Source: Pacificimonas sp963710205 (GTDB taxonomy: Bacteria; Pseudomonadota; Alphaproteobacteria; Sphingomonadales; Sphingomonadaceae). From it: 64,000 bases of DNA. This document shows, piece after piece, positions 24,505-32,945 of the stretch. Location of the stretch: contig CAVPZG010000006.1 in NCBI GenBank assembly GCA_963710205.1, positions 62,001 through 126,000 of the forward strand, read 5' to 3'. The notes beneath the pieces were generated by a model that saw only the letters and a list, made by a program, of their open reading frames with translations, ran no database searches and was not told where the DNA came from. The position numbers and the translations under genes are program-made. The stretch's first letter is position 1. Every line of letters starts with the position of its first letter.

Positions 24505-25734
24505 CTAGATGAACGCGCCGAGACCGGTGATGATGAGGCCGTAAAGGATGAGGACGATAAATCCGGATATGGTGAGAAGCATCGTTCGGAAAAGCGCGCC
24601 AAAGATGCCGAGGCGGTAGGTCCCGCGCAGCTGGAAAAACATGTGCAGCTGGTGTGCGACCGACCCCAAAATGGCGGCGAGTAGCCAGTCCACCCAGCCC
24701 AGACCGACCGCGCCCCACAGAACCGTCCCGGCAAGAAGGAAAAAACTGAGGCTGTAGAGGACGAAAACCGTGTGGTCGTAAATGTGGACGTCCCGCCGCC
24801 AGAAGAACAGAAGCCAGATGAAGGGGAGCGATAACGGCAGCAGCAGGAAGGAGAATTTATAGGCGGACTGCTTGATCCGGTAGAGCGCGTAGTCGGGGTC
24901 CTCGAACATCGCCTTCACCGGTTCGTTAAGCCATGCCCAGTCCTCGCCGTCGACAAAAGTGAACTCTCCCTCGCCGATGGAGTGCTCGATCTCCGTGCCG
25001 ACATTCTCGACCGCGCCGTCGACGCCCAGGCTGATATCGATGGTTTGGGGTTCACCCGTTTCCCCGGCCCGCGCTTCGGCCGCGGCGATGGCGGCGTCGA
25101 ATCGCGCCTTTGTCTGTTCCAGCGCCATCAGACCGCCGATCATGCCACCGATCGCCGCCGGATTGTTTTCAGTATTCTCTATGAGCGCCTGCAATTCGGC
25201 GGCTTTTCCAGCCAGAATGTCGCGCTGTGCGCGGGCATCTTCCAGCGTCAGTTGCGTCCCTTCACGCTCTGGATCGACATCCACCGCGCCATCGATCCGA
25301 ATATCTTCGGCCGAAAACGCGTCGCCCGGATTGATGAAGGCGAAAGTGAAATAGACAGCGAAAATGGTGAACAGGAAAATTCCGAAGGGCGCGACATAGC
25401 GTGCGCGTTTGCCATCGATATAGTCGCGCGTCAGGCGGCCGGGCCGGAATATGAGCATGGGAAGCGTGCGCCAGAATTTGCCGTCCAGATGCAGAACGCC
25501 GTGGACAAGTTCATGCAGAACATGGCCGACGCTGCGGTTGACATGCGCGTGCTGGCCGCATTCGGGGCAATAGTTGCCAGGGGTGGGCGTGCCGCAGTTC
25601 TGGCAGTCTGGCTGATGGTCGCCCGCATGTGCGGCATGGCGGCCCTTTATGTCATCGCCCCCTTTGCCCCGTCCGGTGAACCGGCTGGCGACAGAGCTGC
25701 CGAAAATGGCGCCGCCGATCTCCTGCAAGTCCAT
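24505..25734 (-). CDS. DUF3667 domain zinc-ribbon membrane protein
   Basis: A 409-residue membrane protein. An N-terminal zinc ribbon uses two CxxC pairs (Cys44/Cys47 and Cys56/Cys59) and is followed by VGHVLHELVHGVLHLDGKFWRTL, matching the DUF3667 pattern. A membrane helix follows (about 120-140). A central region of about 130 residues is rich in Ala/Glu and coiled-coil-like, then come several hydrophobic helices near the C-terminus (FSFLLLPLSLPFIWLLFFW and two more). The start at 25734 has GGGGGA seven bases upstream. The function is unknown. It is transcribed away from the DUF1476 gene. Confidence 0.8.
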   Translation of the reverse strand: MDLQEIGGAIFGSSVASRFTGRGKGGDDIKGRHAAHAGDHQPDCQNCGTPTPGNYCPECGQHAHVNRSVGHVLHELVHGVLHLDGKFWRTLPMLIFRPGRLTRDYIDGKRARYVAPFGIFLFTIFAVYFTFAFINPGDAFSAEDIRIDGAVDVDPEREGTQLTLEDARAQRDILAGKAAELQALIENTENNPAAIGGMIGGLMALEQTKARFDAAIAAAEARAGETGEPQTIDISLGVDGAVENVGTEIEHSIGEGEFTFVDGEDWAWLNEPVKAMFEDPDYALYRIKQSAYKFSFLLLPLSLPFIWLLFFWRRDVHIYDHTVFVLYSLSFFLLAGTVLWGAVGLGWVDWLLAAILGSVAHQLHMFFQLRGTYRLGIFGALFRTMLLTISGFIVLILYGLIITGLGAFI

Positions 25735-25803
25735 GGCTTGTTCCCCCACTGATCGGTTCTCACCGTCCTAGGCGGGCATGACAGCCCGGATCAAGGCTTT
25801 CGA

Positions 25804-25832
25804 TTGCAGCGCGCCATGCCCATGACTATCTA
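25804..25832 (+). promoter_or_regulatory. putative sigma-70 promoter for the DUF1476-bolA-grxD group
   Basis: TTGCAG (-35) and TATCTA (-10) separated by 17 bases, 30 bases before the DUF1476 start codon. The spacing is canonical and the position fits a short leader. By-eye call only. Confidence 0.45.
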
Positions 25833-25861
25833 GTCTGCAACCGGCGAAAGAGGGACTATCC

Positions 25862-26188
25862 ATGACAGACATGAGAGAGCGCGAAAAGGCATTCGAGAAC
25901 AAGTTCGCGCGTGATGCGGAACTGCAGTTCAAGGTGACCGCGCGGCGTAACCGCCTGCTGGGCGAATGGGCCGCCGAAAAGCTGGGCCTGACGCCCGAGG
26001 AGCGCGACGTGTACGCGCGCGAGGTGGTGGCATCCGATTTCGAGGAAGTTGGCGACGAGGACGTGTTCCGCAAGGTATATGGCGACCTGAGTGCGCATGA
26101 CGAAATCGACGTGACCGAAGCGGACGTCCGGAAGGCCATGGACGACAAGATGGTCGAAGCGCGCCGCCAGTTCATGGAGCAGGTGTAG
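25862..26188 (+). CDS. DUF1476 family protein (ATP synthase inhibitor zeta-like)
   Basis: A 108-residue, highly charged, mostly helical protein with the DUF1476 signature: MREREKAFENKFARDAEL at the N-terminus, then RRNRLLGEWAAEKLGL and EVVASDFEEVGDEDVF. The family includes the zeta subunit that inhibits ATP hydrolysis by F1-ATPase in Paracoccus and related alphaproteobacteria, so this is a candidate F1 inhibitor. It is followed four bases later by bolA and then grxD, an arrangement common in the class. Confidence 0.88.
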   Translation: MTDMREREKAFENKFARDAELQFKVTARRNRLLGEWAAEKLGLTPEERDVYAREVVASDFEEVGDEDVFRKVYGDLSAHDEIDVTEADVRKAMDDKMVEARRQFMEQV

Positions 26189-26192
26189 CGCG

Positions 26193-26426
26193 ATGCCTAT
26201 GGCTGGTGACGAAATCATACGCCTCATCGAGGCGGGCATCGACGGTGCGTCCGTCGAGATGACCGATCTGGCCGGCGATGGTGATCACTGGGCTGCCACG
26301 GTGACGGCGGAAGCCTTTCGCGGCATCTCCCGCGTTGACCGCACCCGTATGGTCTATGACGCGCTCGGCGGCCGCATGGGCGGCGAGCTTCACGCGCTGC
26401 AACTGACAACAAAAGTACCGGAGTAA
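26193..26426 (+). CDS. bolA: BolA family protein
   Basis: A 77-residue BolA-like protein. The family pattern VEMTDLAGDGDHWAATVTA, the RVDRTRMVYDAL helix and the LHALQLTTKVP end are all present. The conserved histidine in the HALQL segment can help ligate a [2Fe-2S] cluster together with a monothiol glutaredoxin. The gene lies four bases before grxD, the expected partner in BolA-Grx4 iron-sulfur trafficking or iron sensing. It is shorter than E. coli BolA and nearer to IbaG-type members. Confidence 0.88.
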   Translation: MPMAGDEIIRLIEAGIDGASVEMTDLAGDGDHWAATVTAEAFRGISRVDRTRMVYDALGGRMGGELHALQLTTKVPE

Positions 26427-26430
26427 AGAC

Positions 26431-26766
26431 ATGACCGAAGCCGCACATGACAAGATCAAGGCGCTCGTCGAATCAAAGGATGTATTCCTGTTCATGAAGG
26501 GAACGCCGCTATTCCCGCAATGCGGCTTCTCCAGCCGCGCGGTCGCTATACTGGAGCATCTGGGCGTCGAGTTCGAAAGCGCAGACGTGCTGCAGGATGC
26601 CGAAATCCGGTCCGGCGTGAAAAGCTATTCCAACTGGCCCACCATCCCGCAGCTTTATGTGAAGGGCGAGTTCGTTGGCGGCAGCGACATCATGATGGAA
26701 ATGTATGAGGCGGGCGAACTGGCCGAGATGATGCGCGACAAGGGTGTGGCGGCAAGCGCCGCCTGA
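26431..26766 (+). CDS. grxD: monothiol glutaredoxin, Grx4 family
   Basis: A 111-residue CGFS-type glutaredoxin. The active-site CGFS starts at Cys31 (PQCGFSSRAV), preceded by FMKGTPLFP, and followed by the glutathione-binding WPTIPQLYVKGEFVGGSDI block. These proteins bind and deliver [2Fe-2S] clusters rather than reduce disulfides. It sits directly after bolA, its usual heterodimer partner. Confidence 0.95.
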   Translation: MTEAAHDKIKALVESKDVFLFMKGTPLFPQCGFSSRAVAILEHLGVEFESADVLQDAEIRSGVKSYSNWPTIPQLYVKGEFVGGSDIMMEMYEAGELAEMMRDKGVAASAA

Positions 26767-26813
26767 CAGGCCGGGTCCAATTGATCCCGAAAAGGCTTTG
26801 AAAACGGGATCGC

Positions 26814-27437
26814 TTACTTCGCCACGTTATAGGCCAGCGCCCGCTCGTCGAGGTTGAAGCCCACCAGCAGCTCGAATGTCGCGTCCCTGACCGCGTCCCG
26901 AACGGCGGGGCGGCTCAGAGGATCAAGGGCGGCGTCGGGGTCGCCGGGCTTGCGGCGCTTGTCGATTTCCTTGTTGATCTCGTCGGGCAGCGTGGCGGCG
27001 GCCTCGGAAATGTCGGCGCGGGCGGATGCGCTGGTCTGGGCGCGCAGGCTGCCTGCCTCGAAATTCAGGACGATACCGCCGACTTCCTTGGAAATCAGTT
27101 TGTCGCCCGCGCGCATGACGGCGCTGAAAACAGGCAGGTTTACCGTGCGCGCGGCATTGGCATTGGTACGCGTCGCGATGACGTCATAGGTCGCCTGGCT
27201 GATTATGCGGCCGTTTTCGGCATAGCAGTTCGCGCGCAGGTTGGTGATCGTCGCCGTCACGTCGATGGCGCTGGCGTCCCGGCTCGTCGCGGGGCTGAAC
27301 AATGTCGTGTCGCCGGTATATTCGAGGATGCCCACAGCCGGGCAGGCGCTGCGTGCCACCTGTAGCGGGTTGCCGCCACCGCAGGCGCTGAGCGCGATCG
27401 CGGATGCGAGGGCTAGGGAGGCAGAGAGGCGGCGCAT
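26814..27437 (-). CDS. hypothetical lipoprotein
   Basis: A 207-residue protein with a lipoprotein signal: MRRLSASLALASAIALSAC, Cys19 being the lipidation site. The mature part contains CPAVGILEYTG, a beta-rich region (IDVTATITNLRANCYAENG, YDVIATRTNANAARTVNLP) and a charged C-terminal part. No family was recognised with certainty, though it is conserved-looking and probably periplasmic or outer-membrane associated. It converges on grxD, with a hairpin GATCCCG...CGGGATC in the gap, and diverges from ispH. Confidence 0.72.
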   Translation of the reverse strand: MRRLSASLALASAIALSACGGGNPLQVARSACPAVGILEYTGDTTLFSPATSRDASAIDVTATITNLRANCYAENGRIISQATYDVIATRTNANAARTVNLPVFSAVMRAGDKLISKEVGGIVLNFEAGSLRAQTSASARADISEAAATLPDEINKEIDKRRKPGDPDAALDPLSRPAVRDAVRDATFELLVGFNLDERALAYNVAK

Positions 27438-27519
27438 AGATGTTCGTCCTGACGGGAAAGCTGGCCTTCCTATAGGAAGCGGGTTTCGGAGCGGCAAGAA
27501 ACTCCTTATCTCTGGCCAC

Positions 27520-28482
27520 ATGACCGATACGCCCCTGACCGCATCCGATCCCTTGAAGATACTGATCGCCAATCCGCGCGGATTCTGCGCGGGCGTCGAC
27601 CGGGCCATCCAGATTGTCGAGGTCGCCATCCAGAAATACGGCGCGCCCGTCTATGTGCGGCACGAAATCGTGCACAACAAATATGTCGTGGACAGCCTGC
27701 GCGCCCAGGGCGCGGTGTTCGTCGAGGAACTGGACGAGGTTCCGGACGGCGTGCCGGTCATCTTTTCCGCGCATGGCGTGCCGAAATCCGTCCCGGCCGA
27801 GGCAGAGCGGCGGGAGCTGATCTATGTCGACGCCACCTGCCCGCTGGTGTCAAAGGTGCACCGGCAGGCGGAGCGGCTGATCGGCAAGGACGTGCACATC
27901 GTTTTTATCGGCCATGAGGGTCACCCCGAAGTCATCGGCACCTTCGGACAGGTGCCGGAGGGGCGCATGACGCTGGTGGAAACGGTTGCCGATGTAGCCA
28001 AGTTGGAGGGAATGGACCCGGACAATCTCGCCTTTCTGACGCAGACGACGCTCTCGGTCGACGATACGGCGGAAATCGTCGCGGCACTGCGGGCGAAATA
28101 TCCGGCCATTCAGGCACCGCGCGGGGAGGACATCTGCTATGCGACGTCCAACCGGCAGGAGGCGGTAAAGGCGATGGCGACGGCCTGCGATGTGGTTCTG
28201 GTCATCGGCGCGCCCAACAGTTCGAACAGCCTCAGGCTGGTCGAGGTGGCGGAGCGCTGCGGCGCGCGCTCCGCGCTGGTGCAGCGCGCTGCGGAACTGG
28301 ATGAAAGGCTGATCGCGGGCGCAAGGACGATCGGCATTACGGCCGGGGCGTCGGCGCCTGAGGTGCTGGTGCAGGAACTGATCGCGCGGCTGTCGGACGG
28401 GCGCGATGTCGAAATAGAGAATATCACGACTGTTGAGGAAAATGTGACGTTCAAGCTGCCGCGCGCCCTGAATGCGGCGTAA
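27520..28482 (+). CDS. ispH: 4-hydroxy-3-methylbut-2-enyl diphosphate reductase
   Basis: Last step of the non-mevalonate isoprenoid pathway: HMBPP to IPP and DMAPP, using a [4Fe-4S] enzyme. The 320-residue product has the three cluster cysteines in RGFCAGVDRAI (Cys23), DATCPLVSKVH and DICYATSNRQ. It also has the HEIVHNKYVVD histidine block, HGHPEV-type GHEGHPE and the catalytic APNSSNS loop. ATG at 27520 was chosen because upstream codons are antisense to the lipoprotein gene. The stop overlaps the thrB start (TAATG). Confidence 0.97.
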   Translation: MTDTPLTASDPLKILIANPRGFCAGVDRAIQIVEVAIQKYGAPVYVRHEIVHNKYVVDSLRAQGAVFVEELDEVPDGVPVIFSAHGVPKSVPAEAERRELIYVDATCPLVSKVHRQAERLIGKDVHIVFIGHEGHPEVIGTFGQVPEGRMTLVETVADVAKLEGMDPDNLAFLTQTTLSVDDTAEIVAALRAKYPAIQAPRGEDICYATSNRQEAVKAMATACDVVLVIGAPNSSNSLRLVEVAERCGARSALVQRAAELDERLIAGARTIGITAGASAPEVLVQELIARLSDGRDVEIENITTVEENVTFKLPRALNAA

Positions 28483-29423
28483 TGGCGGTTTACACGAAAG
28501 TTTCCGCTGAGGCGCTCGGCGCCTTTCTGACAGGCTATGACGTCGGCGCGCTGGTCAGCGCCAAGGGCATCGCCGAGGGCGTGGAAAATTCCAACTATCT
28601 GGTCGAGACCACGCAAGACCGCTTCATCCTGACACTTTACGAAAAGCGCGTCGATGCGGCCGATCTACCCTATTTTCTCGGACTGACAGCGCATCTGGCG
28701 GCGAAGGGTCTGCCAGTGCCCGCGCCGATACCCGACCGCAGGGGAAATGCGCTGCAGATGCTGGCGGGCAGGCCGGCCTGCCTGATCGAGTTCCTCCCCG
28801 GTGTTTCCGTTTCGACCCCGAGCCCTGCCTTGGCGATGGAGGCGGGACAGTCGCTTGCCCGGCTGCACATCGCGGCGGCCGATTTTCCCCAGAAGCGGCC
28901 AAATATGATGGCGCTGCCCGCCTGGCACGATCTGGAGCGGCTTTGCCGCGGGCAGTTGCGTGACATCGATCCGTCGCTCCCCGAGCTTGTGACAAGCGAA
29001 CTTGCTTGGCAGGATTCACACGTTCCGGCGCATTTGCCGGAAGGAACCATTCACGCCGATCTGTTCCCGGACAATGTCCTGATACTCAACGAACGGGTGT
29101 CGGGGCTGATCGATTTCTATTTCGCCTGCACGGGATCGCTTGCCTACGACCTTGCCATCACCCATGCCGCCTGGTGCTTCGACGATGACGGCCGGTATCT
29201 GGGCGACGGCATTTCGAACGCACTCATCGCGGGGTACGAGCGGGAGCGGAGATTATCGGCGGACGAACGGGACAGCTTCAGACCGCTTTGCCGGGGCGCT
29301 GCGCTGCGTTTCCTCCTGACCCGCGCCTATGACTGGATCAATACACCCGCCGGGGCGATGGTCACGCGGAAGGATCCAATGGCCTTTGCGCGGCGACTGG
29401 AATATTACCGGGCACAGGGCTGA
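28482..29423 (+). CDS. thrB: homoserine kinase (aminoglycoside phosphotransferase fold)
   Basis: Phosphorylates homoserine on the threonine pathway. The 313-residue protein is the alphaproteobacterial type of ThrB, with an APH-like kinase fold and not the GHMP fold. Visible features are the IAEGVENSNYLVET glycine-rich start, the catalytic loop HADLFPDNVL and the metal-binding DFYFACTG segment. It overlaps ispH by one base at its start and rnhA by one base at its end, so the three genes form a tightly coupled unit. Confidence 0.94.
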   Translation: MAVYTKVSAEALGAFLTGYDVGALVSAKGIAEGVENSNYLVETTQDRFILTLYEKRVDAADLPYFLGLTAHLAAKGLPVPAPIPDRRGNALQMLAGRPACLIEFLPGVSVSTPSPALAMEAGQSLARLHIAAADFPQKRPNMMALPAWHDLERLCRGQLRDIDPSLPELVTSELAWQDSHVPAHLPEGTIHADLFPDNVLILNERVSGLIDFYFACTGSLAYDLAITHAAWCFDDDGRYLGDGISNALIAGYERERRLSADERDSFRPLCRGAALRFLLTRAYDWINTPAGAMVTRKDPMAFARRLEYYRAQG

Positions 29424-29899
29424 TGCAGACCGTCGAAATCGCCACCGATGGTGCCTGCAAGGGCAATCCCGGCCCCGGCGGCTGGGGCGTTCTCCTACGA
29501 ATGAAGACAGAGAGCGGCCACAAGGAGCGTGAGCTTTATGGCTATGAAGCGCAAACGACCAATAACCGCATGGAAATCCGCGCAGCCATTGAGGGCCTGA
29601 ATGCCCTGAAACGCCCCTGCAAGGTCATTTTGACCACCGATAGCGTCTATGTGCGCGACGGTATCACGAAGTGGGTGCATGGCTGGGTCAGGAATGGCTG
29701 GAAGACGGCGGCCAGGAAGCCGGTGAAAAACGCTGATCTGTGGCGCGGTCTGCTGGATGCGGCGAACAGGCACGAAATTGACTGGCGCTGGGTGAAGGGC
29801 CATGCCGGCGACCCCGACAATGAACGGGCGGACGCGCTTGCCAACAGGGCGATATCAGAGATGAACATGGGAAACGGATCTGCCCGCCCGGATCTCTAA
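29423..29899 (+). CDS. rnhA: ribonuclease HI
   Basis: Removes RNA from RNA-DNA hybrids. The 158-residue product carries all four catalytic carboxylates: Asp9 in ATDGACKGNPG, Glu in NNRMEIRAA, Asp in LTTDSVYVRDG, and Asp in DNERADALAN. The WVKGHAG segment is also conserved. Its start overlaps the thrB stop (TGATG). Length and motif spacing are as in E. coli RNase HI. Confidence 0.96.
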   Translation: MQTVEIATDGACKGNPGPGGWGVLLRMKTESGHKERELYGYEAQTTNNRMEIRAAIEGLNALKRPCKVILTTDSVYVRDGITKWVHGWVRNGWKTAARKPVKNADLWRGLLDAANRHEIDWRWVKGHAGDPDNERADALANRAISEMNMGNGSARPDL

Positions 29900-30037
29900 T
29901 CGGTTGTAATTCTCGCCTTATCTGTTAACCTGTCTTAGTGGGTTTGACGTAGTCATATCGCACTCCGGAGTCGGTGGATTTTACACTTTGGGAATCGCGG
30001 GAATTGATTTTTCAATTGATTCAGTGTGGTAACGAAA

Positions 30038-30053
30038 TGGTATGACCCTTGCT
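30038..30053 (+). promoter_or_regulatory. sigma-54-like promoter upstream of a PEP-CTERM gene
   Basis: TGGTATGACCCTTGCT fits the sigma-54 pattern TGGCACG-N4-TTGCW with two C-to-T changes in the -24 box and a perfect TTGCT -12 box. It lies 46 bases upstream of the PEP-CTERM gene start. The rest of the rnhA-to-PEP-CTERM gap (29900-30098) is AT-rich and shows no gene. Confidence 0.65.
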
Positions 30054-30098
30054 TCGGATTACAGCCGATAAGACAGATAACAGGGCGAGACTGATATT

Positions 30099-30890
30099 AT
30101 GACGATTGTGAAAAACATATTGGGTGTGGCCGCTGTGGGGGCAGCGTTCGCATTTGCGGGACAGGCGATCGCCGCGCCAGTCCACATTGACCTTCGTCAC
30201 GCAACGTCCAGCGTTGGTTCCGGTTATGGCAACGCCCAGCTCTATTCCCTGATGGACGATAGCGGCCGCACTGTGAATGTCCGCGCAACCGCATTTGCCT
30301 ATCAGGGCGCCGACTGGGATAGCGGGACGCACGCGACGGCAAGGCTGGGCAGCTATAGCGGCGGTCTGGGCGTAACCAATCGCGGTGAAGATGGTTCGTC
30401 CCCCGGCCATACGCTCGATAACGGAGGCAGAAGCGACTATATCGTTCTGCAGTTCGACAGGCTTGTTCGTCCTGAAAGTGTCGGCATCACGACATTCGCG
30501 ATGGGCGGCGACGTCGATGGCGATACGAACATCTTCCTTGGCTATGTTCCGACCGGTTTCGATACATATATCGACCCGACGAGTGACTTTGCGACGCTCT
30601 CCAGCTTTCTCGATTTTGATACGGACTACTGGGCCGGGGCAACCGATGGAGGTAGCCACACGAGCTATTTCGATTTCGGTTCCAGCTACGGCAATGTTGT
30701 CGTCGTTTCGGCGGATCAGTTTCGCCGATCAACCAGCCCGACCGACGCTTTCAAGCTGAAGTTCATCAATCTTGATGTGTTCAGCGGTGGTGGCGGAACG
30801 CCCGTGCCCGCACCAGGTATTCTCGGTCTGATGGGCCTTGGCCTTGCCGGTCTCGGCGCGCTGCGTCAGCGGAAACGCGCCGCCGCATAG
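30099..30890 (+). CDS. PEP-CTERM sorting domain protein
   Basis: A 263-residue exported protein. A signal peptide (ILGVAAVGAAFAFAGQAIAA) leads into a mature region rich in Gly, Ser, Asp and aromatic residues, with no cysteines. It ends with the PEP-CTERM tail: VPAPG motif, hydrophobic helix (ILGLMGLGLAGLGAL) and a basic cluster (RQRKR). Exosortase normally cleaves such tails so the protein reaches the outer surface; the exosortase gene is not in this window. A sigma-54-like element lies 46 bases before the start. The mature domain was not recognised. Confidence 0.88.
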   Translation: MTIVKNILGVAAVGAAFAFAGQAIAAPVHIDLRHATSSVGSGYGNAQLYSLMDDSGRTVNVRATAFAYQGADWDSGTHATARLGSYSGGLGVTNRGEDGSSPGHTLDNGGRSDYIVLQFDRLVRPESVGITTFAMGGDVDGDTNIFLGYVPTGFDTYIDPTSDFATLSSFLDFDTDYWAGATDGGSHTSYFDFGSSYGNVVVVSADQFRRSTSPTDAFKLKFINLDVFSGGGGTPVPAPGILGLMGLGLAGLGALRQRKRAAA

Positions 30891-31969
30891 GGTTCCGGGT
30901 CGACCGGCCCTGAATATGCTGATCTGAGCACGCCCGCTGCAGCCAATTCGGCTGCGGCGGGCGCTGTCTGTATGCCGAATCCACCCTGTCCCGAGCACCA
31001 GAAGAAACCGGGCATGGCGGGATCATAGCCATAAACAGGCAGTCGATCGGCCGCGAAGCTTCTCAGTCCGGCCCAGCTGCGTTCGATCCTCCGAACCCGT
31101 GCCGTCGTCGCGCGCTCGAACCGGTCGACAGCCACGGCGATATCCAGCTCTTCGGGCTGAACGTCGCGCGGCGTATCAGGTATCTCGTCATGCGGGCTGA
31201 TCCACATCCGGCCTGCATCGGGCTTGAAATAAAATGTCCCGGCAGCGTCGACCACCAGGGGCCAGTCGTTATCGACGGGAATATCGATCTCGGCGGCGAT
31301 GATCGTCCGCCGCAGGGGTTTGATGCCAATACCGGAAACGCCGCAACGCGCTGCGACGTCATCGGCCCAGGCCCCGGCGCTGTTGACGATGATGTCGGCC
31401 CCGATCGAGCCCTTCAGGGTTTTCGCGACCCAGCGGCCGTCCCGCCGGGTCGCGGACAGCAGCGCCGACCGCGACTCGACGATGACGCCGCCCTGTCTGG
31501 CAAGGCGGAGGTATCCGGCATGCAGGGCGGCCACATCTATGTCCCGGCATGCGGGCTCCCACAGCCCATGCTGACGCCACGTCTTCCGCATGTGCGGGAA
31601 CCGCGCCGCGATTCCGTCAGGGGAAAGTGGATCGACCGTGACGGGGGCATCCGCGAATTCACGCAACATGCCATCAAGCGCGCGCCCATCGCCATCCGTG
31701 ACGTGGAGGGCGCCGCGCGGGCGGAGCAAGGCGCCATCGGTGAAACCGGGCGGCGGCGACTGGAAAAACGCCCTGGACGCGGATGTGAGCGGTTGCACAC
31801 GCGGCCCGCCATAGGTCTCCGCGAAAAACGCAGCGGATCGTCCCGTACTGTGCATGCCGGGATGATCCTCGGCTTCAAGCACGAGGACACGGGCGTGAGG
31901 GGCCAGGGCGGCGGCCAGGCTGGCGCCCGCAATCCCGGCGCCGACGATCAGAACATCTACCTGCGGCAT
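30866..31969 (-). CDS. FAD-dependent oxidoreductase (DAO family)
   Basis: A 367-residue flavoenzyme of the glycine oxidase/D-amino acid oxidase superfamily. The Rossmann motif is GAGIAGASLAAAL near the N-terminus (about 8-13), followed by the acidic strand LVLEAE. The late VGSGIG-type region appears as SGQGGFGIQTAP. ATG at 31969 is preferred to an upstream TTG; it overlaps the hydrolase gene by 13 bases. Its last 25 bases overlap the convergent PEP-CTERM gene. The substrate is unknown. Confidence 0.85.
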   Translation of the reverse strand: MPQVDVLIVGAGIAGASLAAALAPHARVLVLEAEDHPGMHSTGRSAAFFAETYGGPRVQPLTSASRAFFQSPPPGFTDGALLRPRGALHVTDGDGRALDGMLREFADAPVTVDPLSPDGIAARFPHMRKTWRQHGLWEPACRDIDVAALHAGYLRLARQGGVIVESRSALLSATRRDGRWVAKTLKGSIGADIIVNSAGAWADDVAARCGVSGIGIKPLRRTIIAAEIDIPVDNDWPLVVDAAGTFYFKPDAGRMWISPHDEIPDTPRDVQPEELDIAVAVDRFERATTARVRRIERSWAGLRSFAADRLPVYGYDPAMPGFFWCSGQGGFGIQTAPAAAELAAAGVLRSAYSGPVDPEPYAAARFR

Positions 31970-32904
31970 GCGGGTGCCAGAAATGCCATGACGTCGGGCC
32001 AATACTGGTCCTGAACCGCGTCGCTGTCCTGTTGCAATTCGTGCCGCCCACCCTGAACCAGTTTCAGAAAACCGTGCTGCAGCCGCTTCGCCGCTGCGTG
32101 AATGGCTACGGGGCTCACAATTCGCTCATCCGTTCCCAGCAGCATCATGATTGGCAGGTCGATTGATTCCAGCGTTTCAGCTTCCGCCAGCTTCGCCATG
32201 CTTTTGTACGCACTTGCCAGCCAGCCCCAGGTCGCGCCGCCGGACGCCAGTCCGGGTTCCGCATCAATCCACAGAAATCCTTCATCAAACCGCTCGCGAT
32301 CATTGGAAAGCCGGGCAAAACGGATATCGGATCTGTATCCGGGGCCATAGGGCATTTGTCCGGGTGGATAGTTTCGCGCATTGCCGCGCCTGACCTGCCA
32401 GTCGGCGACCCGTCCCACGACGGCGGGCGGCAGCCGGAGTCCCGCAAGACCCAGCAGGGGGGCGAACAGGACGGCCCGCTGTGTCAGCGCGCGCGCGCTT
32501 GCGGACGACGACAGCAGGTCGAGAGCCACGCAGCCGCCCATGCTGTGCATGACCAGGCTCATGGGCCCACCTGCACGAGAGGCAGCGCCTTCCAGTATCT
32601 CTGACAGGTCTGCGCGCATATGGTTGAACAACTCTTCGTCGGGAACCGTACCGCGCGCAGAGAGGCCCTGATCGCGCCAGTCAAGCGCGGTCACGGCATG
32701 TCCCGCCGCTGTCAGGCGGTTCAGGCTTTCCGCATGACGCTCGATAAAGTCGCGCTTTCCGCCTGCGAACAGGATGGGGCCGCAGCCCTCCTTTCCTTCG
32801 CCCGGCCAGAACATCTGTCTCAGCCGCGCACCATCGCGCGCGGCGTGCCAGATGGTGACGCCGCCTTCCGGCAGGCTGGTACGGGGAAAGTTCATTGCGG
32901 CCAT
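31957..32904 (-). CDS. alpha/beta hydrolase (lysophospholipase/monoacylglycerol lipase-like)
   Basis: A 315-residue serine hydrolase. The nucleophile elbow is HSMGG within VMHSMGGCVALD; candidate acid Asp is in LLGTDERIV and the catalytic His in QGGRHELQQDSD. This order and the LDWRDQGLSARG segment match the PldB/monoacylglycerol lipase group. ATG at 32904 is used; ATG at 32895 is an alternative. It overlaps the FAD oxidoreductase gene and probably forms an operon with it. Confidence 0.85.
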   Translation of the reverse strand: MAAMNFPRTSLPEGGVTIWHAARDGARLRQMFWPGEGKEGCGPILFAGGKRDFIERHAESLNRLTAAGHAVTALDWRDQGLSARGTVPDEELFNHMRADLSEILEGAASRAGGPMSLVMHSMGGCVALDLLSSSASARALTQRAVLFAPLLGLAGLRLPPAVVGRVADWQVRRGNARNYPPGQMPYGPGYRSDIRFARLSNDRERFDEGFLWIDAEPGLASGGATWGWLASAYKSMAKLAEAETLESIDLPIMMLLGTDERIVSPVAIHAAAKRLQHGFLKLVQGGRHELQQDSDAVQDQYWPDVMAFLAPACRR

Positions 32905-32945
32905 GGTTACGGCTTCTTTAGGCTTGTCGTCTATCCCCCCGTCCC

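Noticed and set aside
26783..26811. GATCCCG...CGGGATC hairpin between grxD and the lipoprotein gene
   Set aside because: A weak stem of seven bases with a long loop and no T-run; possible bidirectional terminator but not supported enough to list.
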